This document shows, piece by piece, positions 7,210-15,926 of a stretch of 64,000 nt of DNA. The position numbers and the translations under genes were made by a program. The notes beneath the pieces are model-generated. The model ran no database searches and was not told where the DNA came from. It saw only the letters and a program-made list of their open reading frames with translations. The stretch comes from Capilliphycus robustus (GTDB lineage Bacteria > Cyanobacteriota > Cyanobacteriia > Cyanobacteriales > Microcoleaceae), in NCBI RefSeq assembly GCF_034932365.1, contig NZ_JAYGHR010000009.1, forward strand, positions 1 through 64,000, in the 5' to 3' direction. Within the stretch, counting starts at the first letter, position 1; each line of letters opens with the position of its first letter.

Positions 7210-8568
7210 ATGACAACCCGTGTAATTCTTGTCCGTCATGGTCAGAGTAGCTATAATGCTCAACACCGTATTCAAGGACGCCTCGATGATTCTGTTTTAA
7301 CTGAAAAAGGCTGTAACGCAGCTTATCAGGTTGGCGATACTCTGGCTAATTTAACATTTGATGCGATTTATTGTAGCCCTCTCAAACGTGCTAAACAAAC
7401 GGCTGAACTCATTGTTTCACGCTTGAAAACACCGCCGCCACTTCAACCCACCGAACTTTTGATGGAAATTGATCTTCCTCTGTGGGCGGGTTTACTGCGT
7501 CAAGACGCTATCGAAAAATATCCCCAAGACTATCAATGTTGGCATGAACGCCCTGACGAATTTTTTATGCTTCTCTCTGAACCGGATGGAGAACGAAAGC
7601 ATTTTCCAGTCTTAGCAGTCTTTGAACAAGCCCGACAATTTTGGCGAGAAACTTTAGCTCGTCATCAAGATCAAACTGTTTTAATTGTAGCTCATAATGG
7701 CATTAATCGCTCATTAATTGCCACGGCTTTAAGCATCGAAGCTAAATATTATCAATCCATTCAACAGTCTAACTGTGGAATTAGTGTTTTAAACTTTTCA
7801 GACGTCACAGCCGGAGAACTTCCTAAACCCGCTTCGGTTCAACTTCAGTCTATGAACCTGACAAGCCACGTCGGAAACCCATTTCCTTCGGTGAGACCTG
7901 AACACAAAGGGCCGAGAATTCTATTAGTTCGACATGGGGAAACGGAATGGAACCGCAACGGACAATTTCAAGGACAAATAGATGTTCCTTTAAATGATAA
8001 TGGTCGAGAACAAGCCCAGAAAGCCGCCGAATTTCTCAAAAACGTTAAACTCGATTTTGCCTTCAGTAGTTCGTTATTGCGTCCCAAAGAAACGGCTGAA
8101 ATTATTCTCCAATATCATCCCGAAATTGAGTTACAATTTGATCGGGATTTGTGGGAAATTAGTCATGGATTATGGGAAGGTAAATTTGAAGCTCAAATTG
8201 AACAGCTTTATCCCGGACTTTTGCAACAGTGGAAAATCGCCCCGGAAACCGTACAAATGCCAGAAGGAGAGAATTTACAACAAATTTGGACTCGCTCAAA
8301 ACTAGCTTGGGAGCGGATTGTTAAAGCTTATGATCAACAACCTGTTACTGGAATTGTAGTCGCTCACGACGCGATTAATAAAGCAATTCTGGCTCAACTT
8401 TTTAACTTGCCTCCTGAACATTTCTGGAACTTTAAACAAGGGAATGGGGCGGTTACAGTGATTGACTATCCTAATGGAATTAACGGTGATCCGGTTTTAC
8501 AAGCTTCTAATATTACCACTCATTTATTTGAGGGTATTCTTGATAAAACAGCCGCCGGAGCCTTATAA
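7210..8568 (+). CDS. Tandem-domain histidine phosphatase (phosphoglycerate mutase-like)
   Basis: Two histidine-phosphatase domains in one 452-residue chain. Domain 1 starts MTTRVILVRHGQSSYN with second-histidine block VLIVAHNGINRSLI. Domain 2 has ILLVRHGETEWNRNGQFQGQ near residue 238 and GIVVAHDAINKAIL near 385. Both have the catalytic RHG and the partner histidine, so both may be active. The fused arrangement is common in cyanobacteria, where the protein is annotated as phosphoglycerate mutase; specificity cannot be told from sequence. I chose the ATG at 7210 rather than an in-frame GTG at 7126, because the core strand begins three residues later and the 28-residue extension is not family-like. 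No clear ribosome-binding site precedes either. Confidence 0.85.
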   Translation: MTTRVILVRHGQSSYNAQHRIQGRLDDSVLTEKGCNAAYQVGDTLANLTFDAIYCSPLKRAKQTAELIVSRLKTPPPLQPTELLMEIDLPLWAGLLRQDAIEKYPQDYQCWHERPDEFFMLLSEPDGERKHFPVLAVFEQARQFWRETLARHQDQTVLIVAHNGINRSLIATALSIEAKYYQSIQQSNCGISVLNFSDVTAGELPKPASVQLQSMNLTSHVGNPFPSVRPEHKGPRILLVRHGETEWNRNGQFQGQIDVPLNDNGREQAQKAAEFLKNVKLDFAFSSSLLRPKETAEIILQYHPEIELQFDRDLWEISHGLWEGKFEAQIEQLYPGLLQQWKIAPETVQMPEGENLQQIWTRSKLAWERIVKAYDQQPVTGIVVAHDAINKAILAQLFNLPPEHFWNFKQGNGAVTVIDYPNGINGDPVLQASNITTHLFEGILDKTAAGAL

Positions 8569-8569
8569 A

Positions 8570-8593
8570 GTAGGGGCGCTCTTGCTTGCGCCC
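8570..8593. repeat. GTAGGGGC-type intergenic palindrome
   Basis: GTAGGGGCGCTCTTGCTTGC followed by GCCC immediately after the phosphatase stop. It is a member of the palindrome family with GTAGGGGC arms found also near 14970, 15590, 26035 and 26531. Confidence 0.45.
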
Positions 8594-8626
8594 AGAAATC
8601 AAAAGTCAAAAATTACTAATTAAATT

Positions 8627-9916
8627 ATGAGTAGTGAACTGCTACAAAACGTCAGAATACTTGATCCAGAATTAGCAACTGATACCGTTACAGATATTTT
8701 AATTAAAGAGGGGATCATTAACGCCATTCAACCTAATCTTTCTCCATCGTCTGATGTCGAAGTTAGAGACGCTAAAGGGTTCATATTAGGCCCCGGTTTA
8801 GTAGACTTGTATAGTCACACGGGAGAACCAGGTTTTGAAGAAAGAGAAACCATTTCTTCTCTGATTGACGCCGCCACTGCTGGAGGATTTACCCGATTAT
8901 CTATTTTACCGGATTCTGTTCCGCCTATAGACAATCCCGCTACTGTTAGTTTAATTCATCACCAAGCTCAAAGTAAAACAGGTTTTCAAGTTTATCTTTG
9001 GGGCGCTTTAACGCAAAGTGTCGCCGGAAAACAAATGAGTCCATTGGCGGAATTAGCGACAACAGAAATAATCGGTTTTGCTGATGGTAAACCTGTTCAA
9101 GATTTAATGTTATTGCGACGGTTACTGGAATATCTTAAACCTTTTAATAAACCCATCGCATTATATTGTTGCGATCGCCAACTTTCCAGTAATGGGGTGA
9201 TGCGAGAAGGAAATGAATCGATTTTAAGCGGTTTACCAGGAATACCTGCTTATGCGGAAACAACAGCCATTTCAACCGTATTAGAAATCGTCGCTGCCAC
9301 AAAAACCCCTGTTCATTTAATGCGAGTTTCAACCGCTCGTAGTGTAGAATTAATTCGGGAAGCTAAAGCTAGAAATTTACCAATTACAGCGAGTACAACT
9401 TGGCTGCATTTATTACTCAATACTCAAGCCATTAGCGGTAAAAAGCAGATTTTACCCTTTAACTTCACGCCTTACGACCCTCATTTAAACCTAGATCCTC
9501 CTTTGGGAAATCCTGAAGATCAAATCGCTTTAATTCAAGGGGTAAAAGATGGTATAATTGATGCGATCGCCATTGATCATACGCCCTACACCTACGAAGA
9601 AAAAACCGTTGCTTTTGCAGATGCGCCAGCCGGGACAATCGGCTTAGAATTAGCTTTACCGTTATTGTGGCAAACATTTGTCAGTTCGGGTCAGTGGTCA
9701 GCCTTGGAATTATGGCAAGCTTTAAGTACAAAGCCGTTAAAATGTCTCGGACAAAAACCCTCAAAGATTGCTGTAGGTCAACCGGCGGAACTGACATTAT
9801 TTTCCCCTCAAACTCCTTGGAAAGTAGCCGCAAAAACTTTAAAATCTTTGTCGGTGAATACGCCTTGGATGAGACAAGAAATCACAGGTAAAGTGGTGAG
9901 AACCTATACTCCATAA
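8627..9916 (+). CDS. Dihydroorotase-like protein with a degenerate metal site
   Basis: A 429-residue amidohydrolase-fold protein related to type I dihydroorotase but missing most catalytic residues. The HxH motif reads DLYSHTGEPG (Tyr62, Ser63, His64) instead of D-x-H-x-H-x-R-E-P-G. The segment around the carboxylated lysine is not conserved. The HAED motif reads YCCD. The third histidine block reads HLMRVSTA instead of HxLHxST. Only the final Asp region, AIDHTPYTYEEK, is retained. Such proteins (PyrC-prime or pDHO) are known to be inactive partners that scaffold aspartate transcarbamoylase in some bacteria; that role here is inference. A second, better conserved homologue lies at 11496-12824. 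A different hydrolase substrate cannot be excluded. Confidence 0.8.
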   Translation: MSSELLQNVRILDPELATDTVTDILIKEGIINAIQPNLSPSSDVEVRDAKGFILGPGLVDLYSHTGEPGFEERETISSLIDAATAGGFTRLSILPDSVPPIDNPATVSLIHHQAQSKTGFQVYLWGALTQSVAGKQMSPLAELATTEIIGFADGKPVQDLMLLRRLLEYLKPFNKPIALYCCDRQLSSNGVMREGNESILSGLPGIPAYAETTAISTVLEIVAATKTPVHLMRVSTARSVELIREAKARNLPITASTTWLHLLLNTQAISGKKQILPFNFTPYDPHLNLDPPLGNPEDQIALIQGVKDGIIDAIAIDHTPYTYEEKTVAFADAPAGTIGLELALPLLWQTFVSSGQWSALELWQALSTKPLKCLGQKPSKIAVGQPAELTLFSPQTPWKVAAKTLKSLSVNTPWMRQEITGKVVRTYTP

Positions 9917-10087
9917 TTTGGGTCATCATTTCGGGATTAATTCACACTTCGGGCGGGTTTATCCGTCAACAGTGAACTAAAATGAAGCTCTCTAGCAAGC
10001 TAAACTCAACGGACGTAATACCTATTATCTTGCGCCCGTTATCTAACCTCAGATCGCTTCTAACCAACAAATTTGATTCCAAGCCGT

Positions 10088-10402
10088 TTAACAGCAATCT
10101 TCTTCAACCTGATCGAGTAAATTCAATGCTTCAACATCTTCAAATTGCTCAAACAAAGCGCGAATACTATTCACTTGGCTACCGACGAAAAAAAGTTCAT
10201 CTTGTCCCATTTTCTGACGTTCAACCAATTTCATCTTGAAATATTCCAACCAAGAACTCGGTTCAGATGAATGATCAAGATAATACTCAATACGGTCAAC
10301 CAGTCTCCGGGCAAGGCGATCGCAGTCGATATCTTTAAAAGTGATGTAACGGTCTAGTTTTTTATCTGAAGTCATGGGAACTTTCATGATCTTAGATGAC
10401 AA
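10088..10402 (-). CDS. cowN: CowN-like protein (nitrogenase carbon monoxide protection)
   Basis: A 104-residue protein with the CowN signature: DRYITFKDIDCDRLARRLVD near the N-terminus (Cys27), then DELFFVGSQVNSIRALFEQF, and the C-terminal ALNLLDQVEEDCC ending in a cysteine pair. CowN protects nitrogenase from carbon monoxide in diazotrophs such as Rhodobacter and Gluconacetobacter, apparently by binding the nitrogenase. Length and motif spacing fit the family. The start could be Met1, Met6 or Met10; the core begins at about residue 17. It lies between two dihydroorotase-type genes and downstream of lepB (61 bp), with no nif genes in view. The function is inferred by family; it suggests the organism or its ancestors fix nitrogen. 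Confidence 0.72.
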   Translation of the reverse strand: MSSKIMKVPMTSDKKLDRYITFKDIDCDRLARRLVDRIEYYLDHSSEPSSWLEYFKMKLVERQKMGQDELFFVGSQVNSIRALFEQFEDVEALNLLDQVEEDCC

Positions 10403-10463
10403 TCCGGGGAAGATCTCTAAACTTAAGGATCGAACAGAACAGATAATCAGAAATTTCTAGATT

Positions 10464-11084
10464 TTACTGATTATTGTAGGTTTCTGAGAGCGGAGCTGCA
10501 TATAAAGGAACTTCGTCTAATCCTCCCACCCGATTCGGTGGCCAGAACCGCACCACTGCCCGACCAATGATATGATCACGAGGGACAAATCCCCAATAGT
10601 GACTGTCATAACTGTTATTACGGTTATCTCCGAGAACCAAATACTGATCTTCGGGTACCGTTTCAGGCCCCCAATTGTACTGAGGTTCTTCAGCGATGTA
10701 TTTTTCCGTCAATGGCTGACCATTAACGAAAACCAGTCCATCACGAACTTCAACCGTTTCACCCGGTAAACCGATAATCCGCTTGATAAAGGCGTCTTTG
10801 TACTGGGTTTTGAGTTGATCAGTCGGAGAGAAAACAACGACATCTCCGCGATCAGGATCTTGAAACTTATACCCCAGTTTATCAATAATCAGGCGATCGT
10901 TTATTTCTAAAGTCGGTAACATTGACCCAGAAGGAATATAACGCGCTTCCGCGACGAAGGTGCGAATCCCCAAAGCTAAAATGATACTTAGCCCAATCGT
11001 TTTAAATCCCTCAATCCAGGCATTTTCTGAATGGTCTTGAGGTGAATGATGATTATGTGGCTCTTGATTTGGAAGGCTACTCAT
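10464..11084 (-). CDS. lepB: Signal peptidase I
   Basis: A membrane serine protease that cleaves Sec and Tat signal peptides on the outer face of the plasma or thylakoid membrane. The 206-residue protein has one N-terminal membrane segment (about 26-46). The catalytic serine lies in PSGSMLPTL (Ser54) and the general-base lysine in AFIKRIIGLPGE (Lys100). Further blocks are GDNRNNSYDSHYWGFVP and IIGRAVVRFWP. Length is normal for cyanobacterial enzymes. A His/Asn-rich cytosolic tail (residues 7-20) precedes the membrane segment. Transcribed toward the CowN-like gene. Confidence 0.97.
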   Translation of the reverse strand: MSSLPNQEPHNHHSPQDHSENAWIEGFKTIGLSIILALGIRTFVAEARYIPSGSMLPTLEINDRLIIDKLGYKFQDPDRGDVVVFSPTDQLKTQYKDAFIKRIIGLPGETVEVRDGLVFVNGQPLTEKYIAEEPQYNWGPETVPEDQYLVLGDNRNNSYDSHYWGFVPRDHIIGRAVVRFWPPNRVGGLDEVPLYAAPLSETYNNQ

Positions 11085-11495
11085 AGGCCGTATTTCAAAG
11101 GGCAGTTAAGAATGGTTAGGAATGCGAAGCCGAAATTTTGAGTTTTAGTAATGGTAAAGTGAATTATAGTGCAGAAATCGCTATACTGTCCAAGCCTTAA
11201 CTCAATTAAAGCTCAGATTTTTGGTTCACTGAATCATCTAATGTCTGTTGTACACTTGAATTTAAGTCTGTTATGTAATCCATCCTACCAAATTGAGTCA
11301 GCGATCGCCCATACCCTCTAGACTCTAAAAGTTTACAAAGGTTCCGGTGTCAGGGAACGCCGGATCAGGGTAAAGGGTACTGGGTACTGGGTACTGTCTA
11401 GGGGCAGCTTCTCCAAAGATTTATTAGATCACCGATATAAACCTGCCCGATACCGTAAACTAAAAACACAGTTAACGCTCAAAAAATGTAATACT
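11085..11495. other. Divergent promoter region between lepB and pyrC
   Basis: A 411-bp gap. It contains one HIP1 octamer near 11302, a short GGGTACT triplication at about 11378-11396, and an imperfect palindrome TTCCGG...CGCCGGA near 11342. No gene or known regulatory motif was recognised. Confidence 0.4.
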
Positions 11496-12824
11496 ATGTC
11501 TGAACATACCTGTTTGTTGATTCGTCGAGCGACAATTATCCTACCGGATGGTGAATTGTTGTTAGGAGATGTCAAAGTTCAGGGATCTCAAATTGTCGAA
11601 GTTGGGGTAGATGTTGACTATGATCCAGCCGAACCCAATGTTTTAGAAATTGATGCCCAAGGTTTGACTTTGTTACCGGGAGTGATTGATCCGCAGGTTC
11701 ACTTCCGAGAACCAGGATTAGAACACAAAGAAGATTTATTTACGGCGAGTTGTGCTTGTGCAAAAGGCGGTGTCACCTCTTTTTTAGAAATGCCAAATAC
11801 TCGCCCCCTGACGACAAATCAAGCGGCTTTAGATGATAAATTATTTCGAGGGAGTCAAAAATGTTTAGTCAATTATGGCTTTTTTATTGGGGCGACGGGG
11901 GAGAATTTAGAAGATTTATTAACCGTTAATCCAACTCCGGGAATTAAAATTTTCATGGGGTCAATGAAAGGGCCGTTATTAGTCGATCAAGAAGCGATTT
12001 TAGAAGAAATCTTTGCCAAAGGCGATCGCTTAATTGCCGTTCATGCAGAAGATCAAGCCCGAATTAATCAACGTCGTCAAGAATTTGCCGGAATTTCCGA
12101 TCCAGCCATTCATTCTCAAATTCAAGATAATCAAGCCGCCTTACTCGCCACAAAATTAGCGGTCAAACTCTCTAAAAAATATCAACGAAGACTGCATATA
12201 TTACATCTTTCTACGGGAGAAGAAGCCGAATTTTTACGACAAGAAAAACCCGCTTGGGTAACAGCAGAAGTCACCCCTCAACACTTACTTCTCAATACCA
12301 GCGCCTATGAAAAAATAGGAACAAAAGCCCAGATGAATCCCCCCTTGCGATCGCCGGAAGATAATCAAATATTATGGCAAGCTTTACGGGATGGGGTAAT
12401 TGATTTTATTGCCACCGATCACGCACCGCATACTTTAGAAGAAAAAGCCCAACAATATCCCAATTCTCCCTCGGGAATGCCTGGAGTTGAGACATCCTTA
12501 CCGTTAATGTTAACCCAAGCCGAACAAGGCTGTTGTACAATTGCTCAAGTTGCTCATTGGATGTCTACAGCCGTCGCCAAACATTATAAAATCCCCAATA
12601 AAGGCGCGATCGCTCCGGGTTATGATGCGGATTTAGTGTTAGTAGATTTAAACACCTATCGTCCGGTTTTAGCCGAACAACTTCTGACGAAATGTGGCTG
12701 GAGTCCGTTTGAAGGTTGGAACCTCACCGGATGGCCTGTATTTACTATTGTCGGCGGTCAAATCGTTTATGATCGAGGTCAGTTAAAAACCGAAGTCCGG
12801 GGTCAAGCTTTAAAATTTGATTGA
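11496..12824 (+). CDS. pyrC: Dihydroorotase (PyrC), type I
   Basis: A 442-residue amidohydrolase expected to interconvert carbamoyl aspartate and dihydroorotate in pyrimidine synthesis. Conserved blocks: PQVHFREPGLEHKEDL at about 66-81, GIKIFMGS for the carboxylated lysine, VHAEDQARI, LHILHLSTGEEAEFL, FIATDHAPHTLEEKA, and the C-terminal GYDADLVLVDL. One key difference is visible: the first histidine of HxH is glutamine (Gln67, with His69 retained). The same replacement is, to my recollection, common in cyanobacterial proteins annotated as dihydroorotase, so activity may persist. All other metal ligands are present. The 429-residue homologue at 8627 is far more degenerate. Confidence 0.88.
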   Translation: MSEHTCLLIRRATIILPDGELLLGDVKVQGSQIVEVGVDVDYDPAEPNVLEIDAQGLTLLPGVIDPQVHFREPGLEHKEDLFTASCACAKGGVTSFLEMPNTRPLTTNQAALDDKLFRGSQKCLVNYGFFIGATGENLEDLLTVNPTPGIKIFMGSMKGPLLVDQEAILEEIFAKGDRLIAVHAEDQARINQRRQEFAGISDPAIHSQIQDNQAALLATKLAVKLSKKYQRRLHILHLSTGEEAEFLRQEKPAWVTAEVTPQHLLLNTSAYEKIGTKAQMNPPLRSPEDNQILWQALRDGVIDFIATDHAPHTLEEKAQQYPNSPSGMPGVETSLPLMLTQAEQGCCTIAQVAHWMSTAVAKHYKIPNKGAIAPGYDADLVLVDLNTYRPVLAEQLLTKCGWSPFEGWNLTGWPVFTIVGGQIVYDRGQLKTEVRGQALKFD

Positions 12825-12981
12825 TTCTCAACTTCAATGACGGACAAAAATCTGTCCTCAGTCTTAATTCCTCATCCTTGAGTTAGACATAGGATAGTTG
12901 AAAGGAAGCAGTTACCAACCGATCATCGTTGTCAACTGATTCCAAAGCGTTAAATAAACCGATTTGTTACATTGAACGTTT

Positions 12982-14928
12982 ATGAATAAATCCTCCTCAT
13001 CGGATCTCAACTACACTTCGATTCAATCTCTGCCTGAAATTTGGCCGATTTTAGCCAAAAAAGTCGGTCAAGGAATAGCCCTACACGACCCCCACTCCCA
13101 ACCGGAAGTGATACTCAGCTATAGTGAACTCTGGCTACAAATTCAACAATTTGCCGCCGGACTGCAAACTTTAGGGGTAGAAGCGGTTAGTGAGGATGCC
13201 TTACCGAGTCGAATTGCCTTATTTGCTGATGATAGTCCTCGTTGGATGATCGCCGATCAAGGAATTATGACGGTTGGGGCTGCTGATGTCGTGCGGGGGG
13301 CGACGGCCGATCCGGCAGAATTAGTTTATATTCTCAAAGATAGCGGCAGTGTTGGGTTAGTCGTTGAAGATCTGAATTTACTGAAACGTTTGCGATCAAG
13401 TATTGAAGATCTGCCGATCAAGTTTATTGTATTGCTGTCCGATGAAGAACCCGATCCGAGTGAAATTCCCAGCATACCTGTATTGAACTTTTCCCAACTT
13501 TTGAATAAGGGAGGAGATTTCACCCTGAGAATACCCAGGATTTCTGGTCAAGATAGTCTGGCAACATTGCTGTACACTTCGGGAACCACCGGAAAACCGA
13601 AAGGGGTGATGCTGACTCATGGTAATTTGCTGCATCAACTTAAGGCTATTCCTGATTTTCTTCAACCGGAAGTTGGCGACTGTGTTTTGAGTCTACTTCC
13701 GACTTGGCACAGCTTCGGACGGACTGGACAATATTTCTTTTTATCGCAAGGCTGTACTCAGGTTTATAGTAGTATTCGCTATTTTAAGCGGGATCTCAAA
13801 GAATTTAAGCCGCGTTATATGACCAGCGTTCCCCGCATTTGGGAATCGATTTATGAAGCCGCTCAAAAACAGTTAAGCGAACAACCTGCAAGTCGTCAAA
13901 AGATTGCTAAATTCTGTTTTAACGTTAGTGAACGGTATGTTTTGGCGCGTCGTCGGGTTAATGGATTAACCCTGGATGCAAAATCGCCTTCGGGGATGGA
14001 AAAAGCGAGCGCTCGTTTACAAATGGGACTGTTGACGCCTTTACATCGGTTAGCGGATCGATTGGTTTACCAAAAAATTCGGGCGGCGACAGGCGGAGAG
14101 TTTAAATTTGCCATTAGTGGTGGCGGTTCTCTGGCGATGCACCTAGAGATGTTTTATGAGATTGTCGGGGTTGATTTGTTAGTGGGATATGGCTTAACAG
14201 AGACTTCCCCGGTATTAACAGCTCGGCGTCCATTGCATAACCTACGGGGTTCAGCCGGAAAACCGATTCCGCAAACCGAAATTCGGATCGTTGATCCTGA
14301 AACGCGGCAAGTTCTACCTCGCCAGGAAAAGGGTGTGGTGTTGGCACGGGGGCCGCAGATTATGAAGGGGTATTTTGAAAACCCAGAAGCCACCGCTAAA
14401 GCGATTGATCCAGAAGGATGGTTTGATACGGGAGATTTAGGCTGGTTAAGCCGACAGAATGATTTGGTATTGACAGGTCGGGCGAAGGATACGATTGTCT
14501 TGAGTAATGGGGAAAATATCGAACCGCAGCCGATTGAAGATGCTTGTATTCGTAGTCCCTATATTGATCAAATGGTTTTAGTCGGCCAGGATCAAAAAGT
14601 GTTGGGTGCGTTAATTGTACCGAACTTTGATGCGTTGGAAAAATGGGCCAATAGTCAAAATCTGAAATTGAAATTACCAAATTCCGAGTCTGTAAACGAC
14701 AACGAAGCCCTCGATCTTGAAAGTCCCCCAGTTCAAGACTTATTCCGCAAGGAGTTAAACCGAGAGGTAAAGAACCGTCCGAGTTATCGCATTGATGATC
14801 GCATTGGGCCGTTTCGCTTGATTTTAGAACCCTTTACGATGGAAAATGGGATGTTGACTCAAACCCTGAAGATCAAGCGTCCTGTCGTAATGGAACGTTA
14901 CCGCGATATGATTGACGCAATGTATTAA
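12982..14928 (+). CDS. Long-chain acyl-CoA/acyl-ACP synthetase (AMP-binding)
   Basis: A 648-residue ANL-superfamily adenylating enzyme. The phosphate-binding loop is LLYTSGTTGKPKGVMLTHGN at about 197-216. Further motifs are GYGLTETSPVLTAR near 400, GWFDTGDLGWLS near 480, and the hinge/lysine region LTGRAKDTIVLSNGENIEPQ near 500. It resembles the single cyanobacterial enzyme (Aas/Slr1609 type) that activates free fatty acids with ATP for recycling into lipids, using ACP or CoA as acceptor; which acceptor it uses cannot be read from sequence. It stands alone, with 158 bp to the upstream pyrC gene. Confidence 0.9.
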   Translation: MNKSSSSDLNYTSIQSLPEIWPILAKKVGQGIALHDPHSQPEVILSYSELWLQIQQFAAGLQTLGVEAVSEDALPSRIALFADDSPRWMIADQGIMTVGAADVVRGATADPAELVYILKDSGSVGLVVEDLNLLKRLRSSIEDLPIKFIVLLSDEEPDPSEIPSIPVLNFSQLLNKGGDFTLRIPRISGQDSLATLLYTSGTTGKPKGVMLTHGNLLHQLKAIPDFLQPEVGDCVLSLLPTWHSFGRTGQYFFLSQGCTQVYSSIRYFKRDLKEFKPRYMTSVPRIWESIYEAAQKQLSEQPASRQKIAKFCFNVSERYVLARRRVNGLTLDAKSPSGMEKASARLQMGLLTPLHRLADRLVYQKIRAATGGEFKFAISGGGSLAMHLEMFYEIVGVDLLVGYGLTETSPVLTARRPLHNLRGSAGKPIPQTEIRIVDPETRQVLPRQEKGVVLARGPQIMKGYFENPEATAKAIDPEGWFDTGDLGWLSRQNDLVLTGRAKDTIVLSNGENIEPQPIEDACIRSPYIDQMVLVGQDQKVLGALIVPNFDALEKWANSQNLKLKLPNSESVNDNEALDLESPPVQDLFRKELNREVKNRPSYRIDDRIGPFRLILEPFTMENGMLTQTLKIKRPVVMERYRDMIDAMY

Positions 14929-14930
14929 GA

Positions 14931-15010
14931 CAGTGACCACCAGTAAACAGTGACCAGTAATCAGTGTTGTAGGGGCAATTTATGAATTGCTCGTACCAGT
15001 GATGTTAAAA
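14931..15010. repeat. Intergenic palindrome with GTAGGGGCAATT arms
   Basis: The segment has repeated short CAGTGACCAGT-like units around GTAGGGGCAATTTATGAATT. It is related to the repeats at 15572-15807 and to ACGGGTAATTCATCAATTAC at about 15824-15843. Confidence 0.45.
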
Positions 15011-15097
15011 CTGATCACTGTAAAAATCTCTAGATCATCTGTTTTTTCGGTTATTATCTGTTTTGAATGACAAGGACAATAAACAGGCAACATACTC

Positions 15098-15547
15098 ATG
15101 GATATCTCGAACAATCAACTCCTTCTCAAACGAGCGATTAATGTCAAAGCGGTTGTTACACCCCGATGGAGAGAAGAAGCTCAACAGCAACTTCAAGCTC
15201 AAATTAATCAGCTTGATAGTCAGTTGCAGCAGCTAGAAATGCAAGGACAACGCATGATTGCGGAGTTAAGAAAGCAGACTATTCATCCTCCTGGCCCTGA
15301 AGTCATGCAGCAAATTGATACTATTCAAGTTCAGATGAATGAACAGAAAAGTAAGTTTCTTGATCAAAAAAATCAAAGCTTACAACAACTGCAACAAATT
15401 CAAACTTTAGAACTCGAACAAGAAGTGAGTCAAGGGCAGATTGAAAGTGTATTTGCTGTTGAAAAGGGTGATAATCTCATTCGTAAAATGCAGGTAGAAG
15501 TCATCTTACGTGATGGGGTGATTGAGGAGATTCGCGGCGAGATTTAA
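15098..15547 (+). CDS. YlqD-like coiled-coil protein
   Basis: A 149-residue soluble protein. Residues about 27-115 are a Gln/Glu-rich helix with heptad-like spacing, so a coiled coil is likely. This is flanked by a conserved N-terminal strand (LLLKRAINVKAVVTPRWREE) and a C-terminal beta segment (MQVEVILRDGVIEEIRGEI). The layout matches the YlqD family; no biochemical function is known to me. It is bounded by repeats on both sides and has its own promoter region after the acyl-CoA synthetase. Confidence 0.7.
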   Translation: MDISNNQLLLKRAINVKAVVTPRWREEAQQQLQAQINQLDSQLQQLEMQGQRMIAELRKQTIHPPGPEVMQQIDTIQVQMNEQKSKFLDQKNQSLQQLQQIQTLELEQEVSQGQIESVFAVEKGDNLIRKMQVEVILRDGVIEEIRGEI

Positions 15548-15571
15548 ACAGTGACCAGTTTACAGTTATCA

Positions 15572-15807
15572 GTGACCAGTTTTGTAGGGGCGGGTTCCAT
15601 ATTTAATGTATGTTTTCCCTGAAGGAACCTACATAAACCCGCCCCCCACAGTGAACAGTTTTGTAGGGGCGGGTTCCATACTTATGTATGTTTTCCCTGA
15701 AGGAACCTACATAAACCTGCCCCCCACAGTGAACAGTTTTGTAGGGGCGGGTTCCATACTTATGTATGTTTTCCCTGAAGGAACCTACATAAACCTGCCC
15801 CCCACAT
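15572..15807. repeat. Three tandem 78-79 bp palindromic repeats
   Basis: Units start at 15572, 15651 and 15729 (periods 79 and 78). Each opens GTGAMCAGTTTTGTAGGGGC, contains TATGTTTTCCCTGAAGGAAC, and closes with the complementary AACCYGCCCC arm, so each unit folds into a hairpin (GGGGCGGGTT with AACCCGCCCC). Copies 2 and 3 are nearly identical; copy 1 differs by a few bases. The frame through them is open but composed of the repeat, and is not a convincing gene. Confidence 0.85.
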
Positions 15808-15926
15808 TGACTGATAACTGGTACGGGTAATTCATCAATTACCCCTACAACTGTAAACTGTTTCCCTAAATTCTTTTAAAATTTTTCTGATGTTCCATTT
15901 CTAACGATCCAAAACACCACACACCT

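Noticed and set aside
15606..15830. Open frame through the 78-bp repeats
   Set aside because: The peptide is just the repeat translated (MYVFPEGTYIN...), and the DNA forms hairpins. No ribosome-binding site and no homologue-like content.
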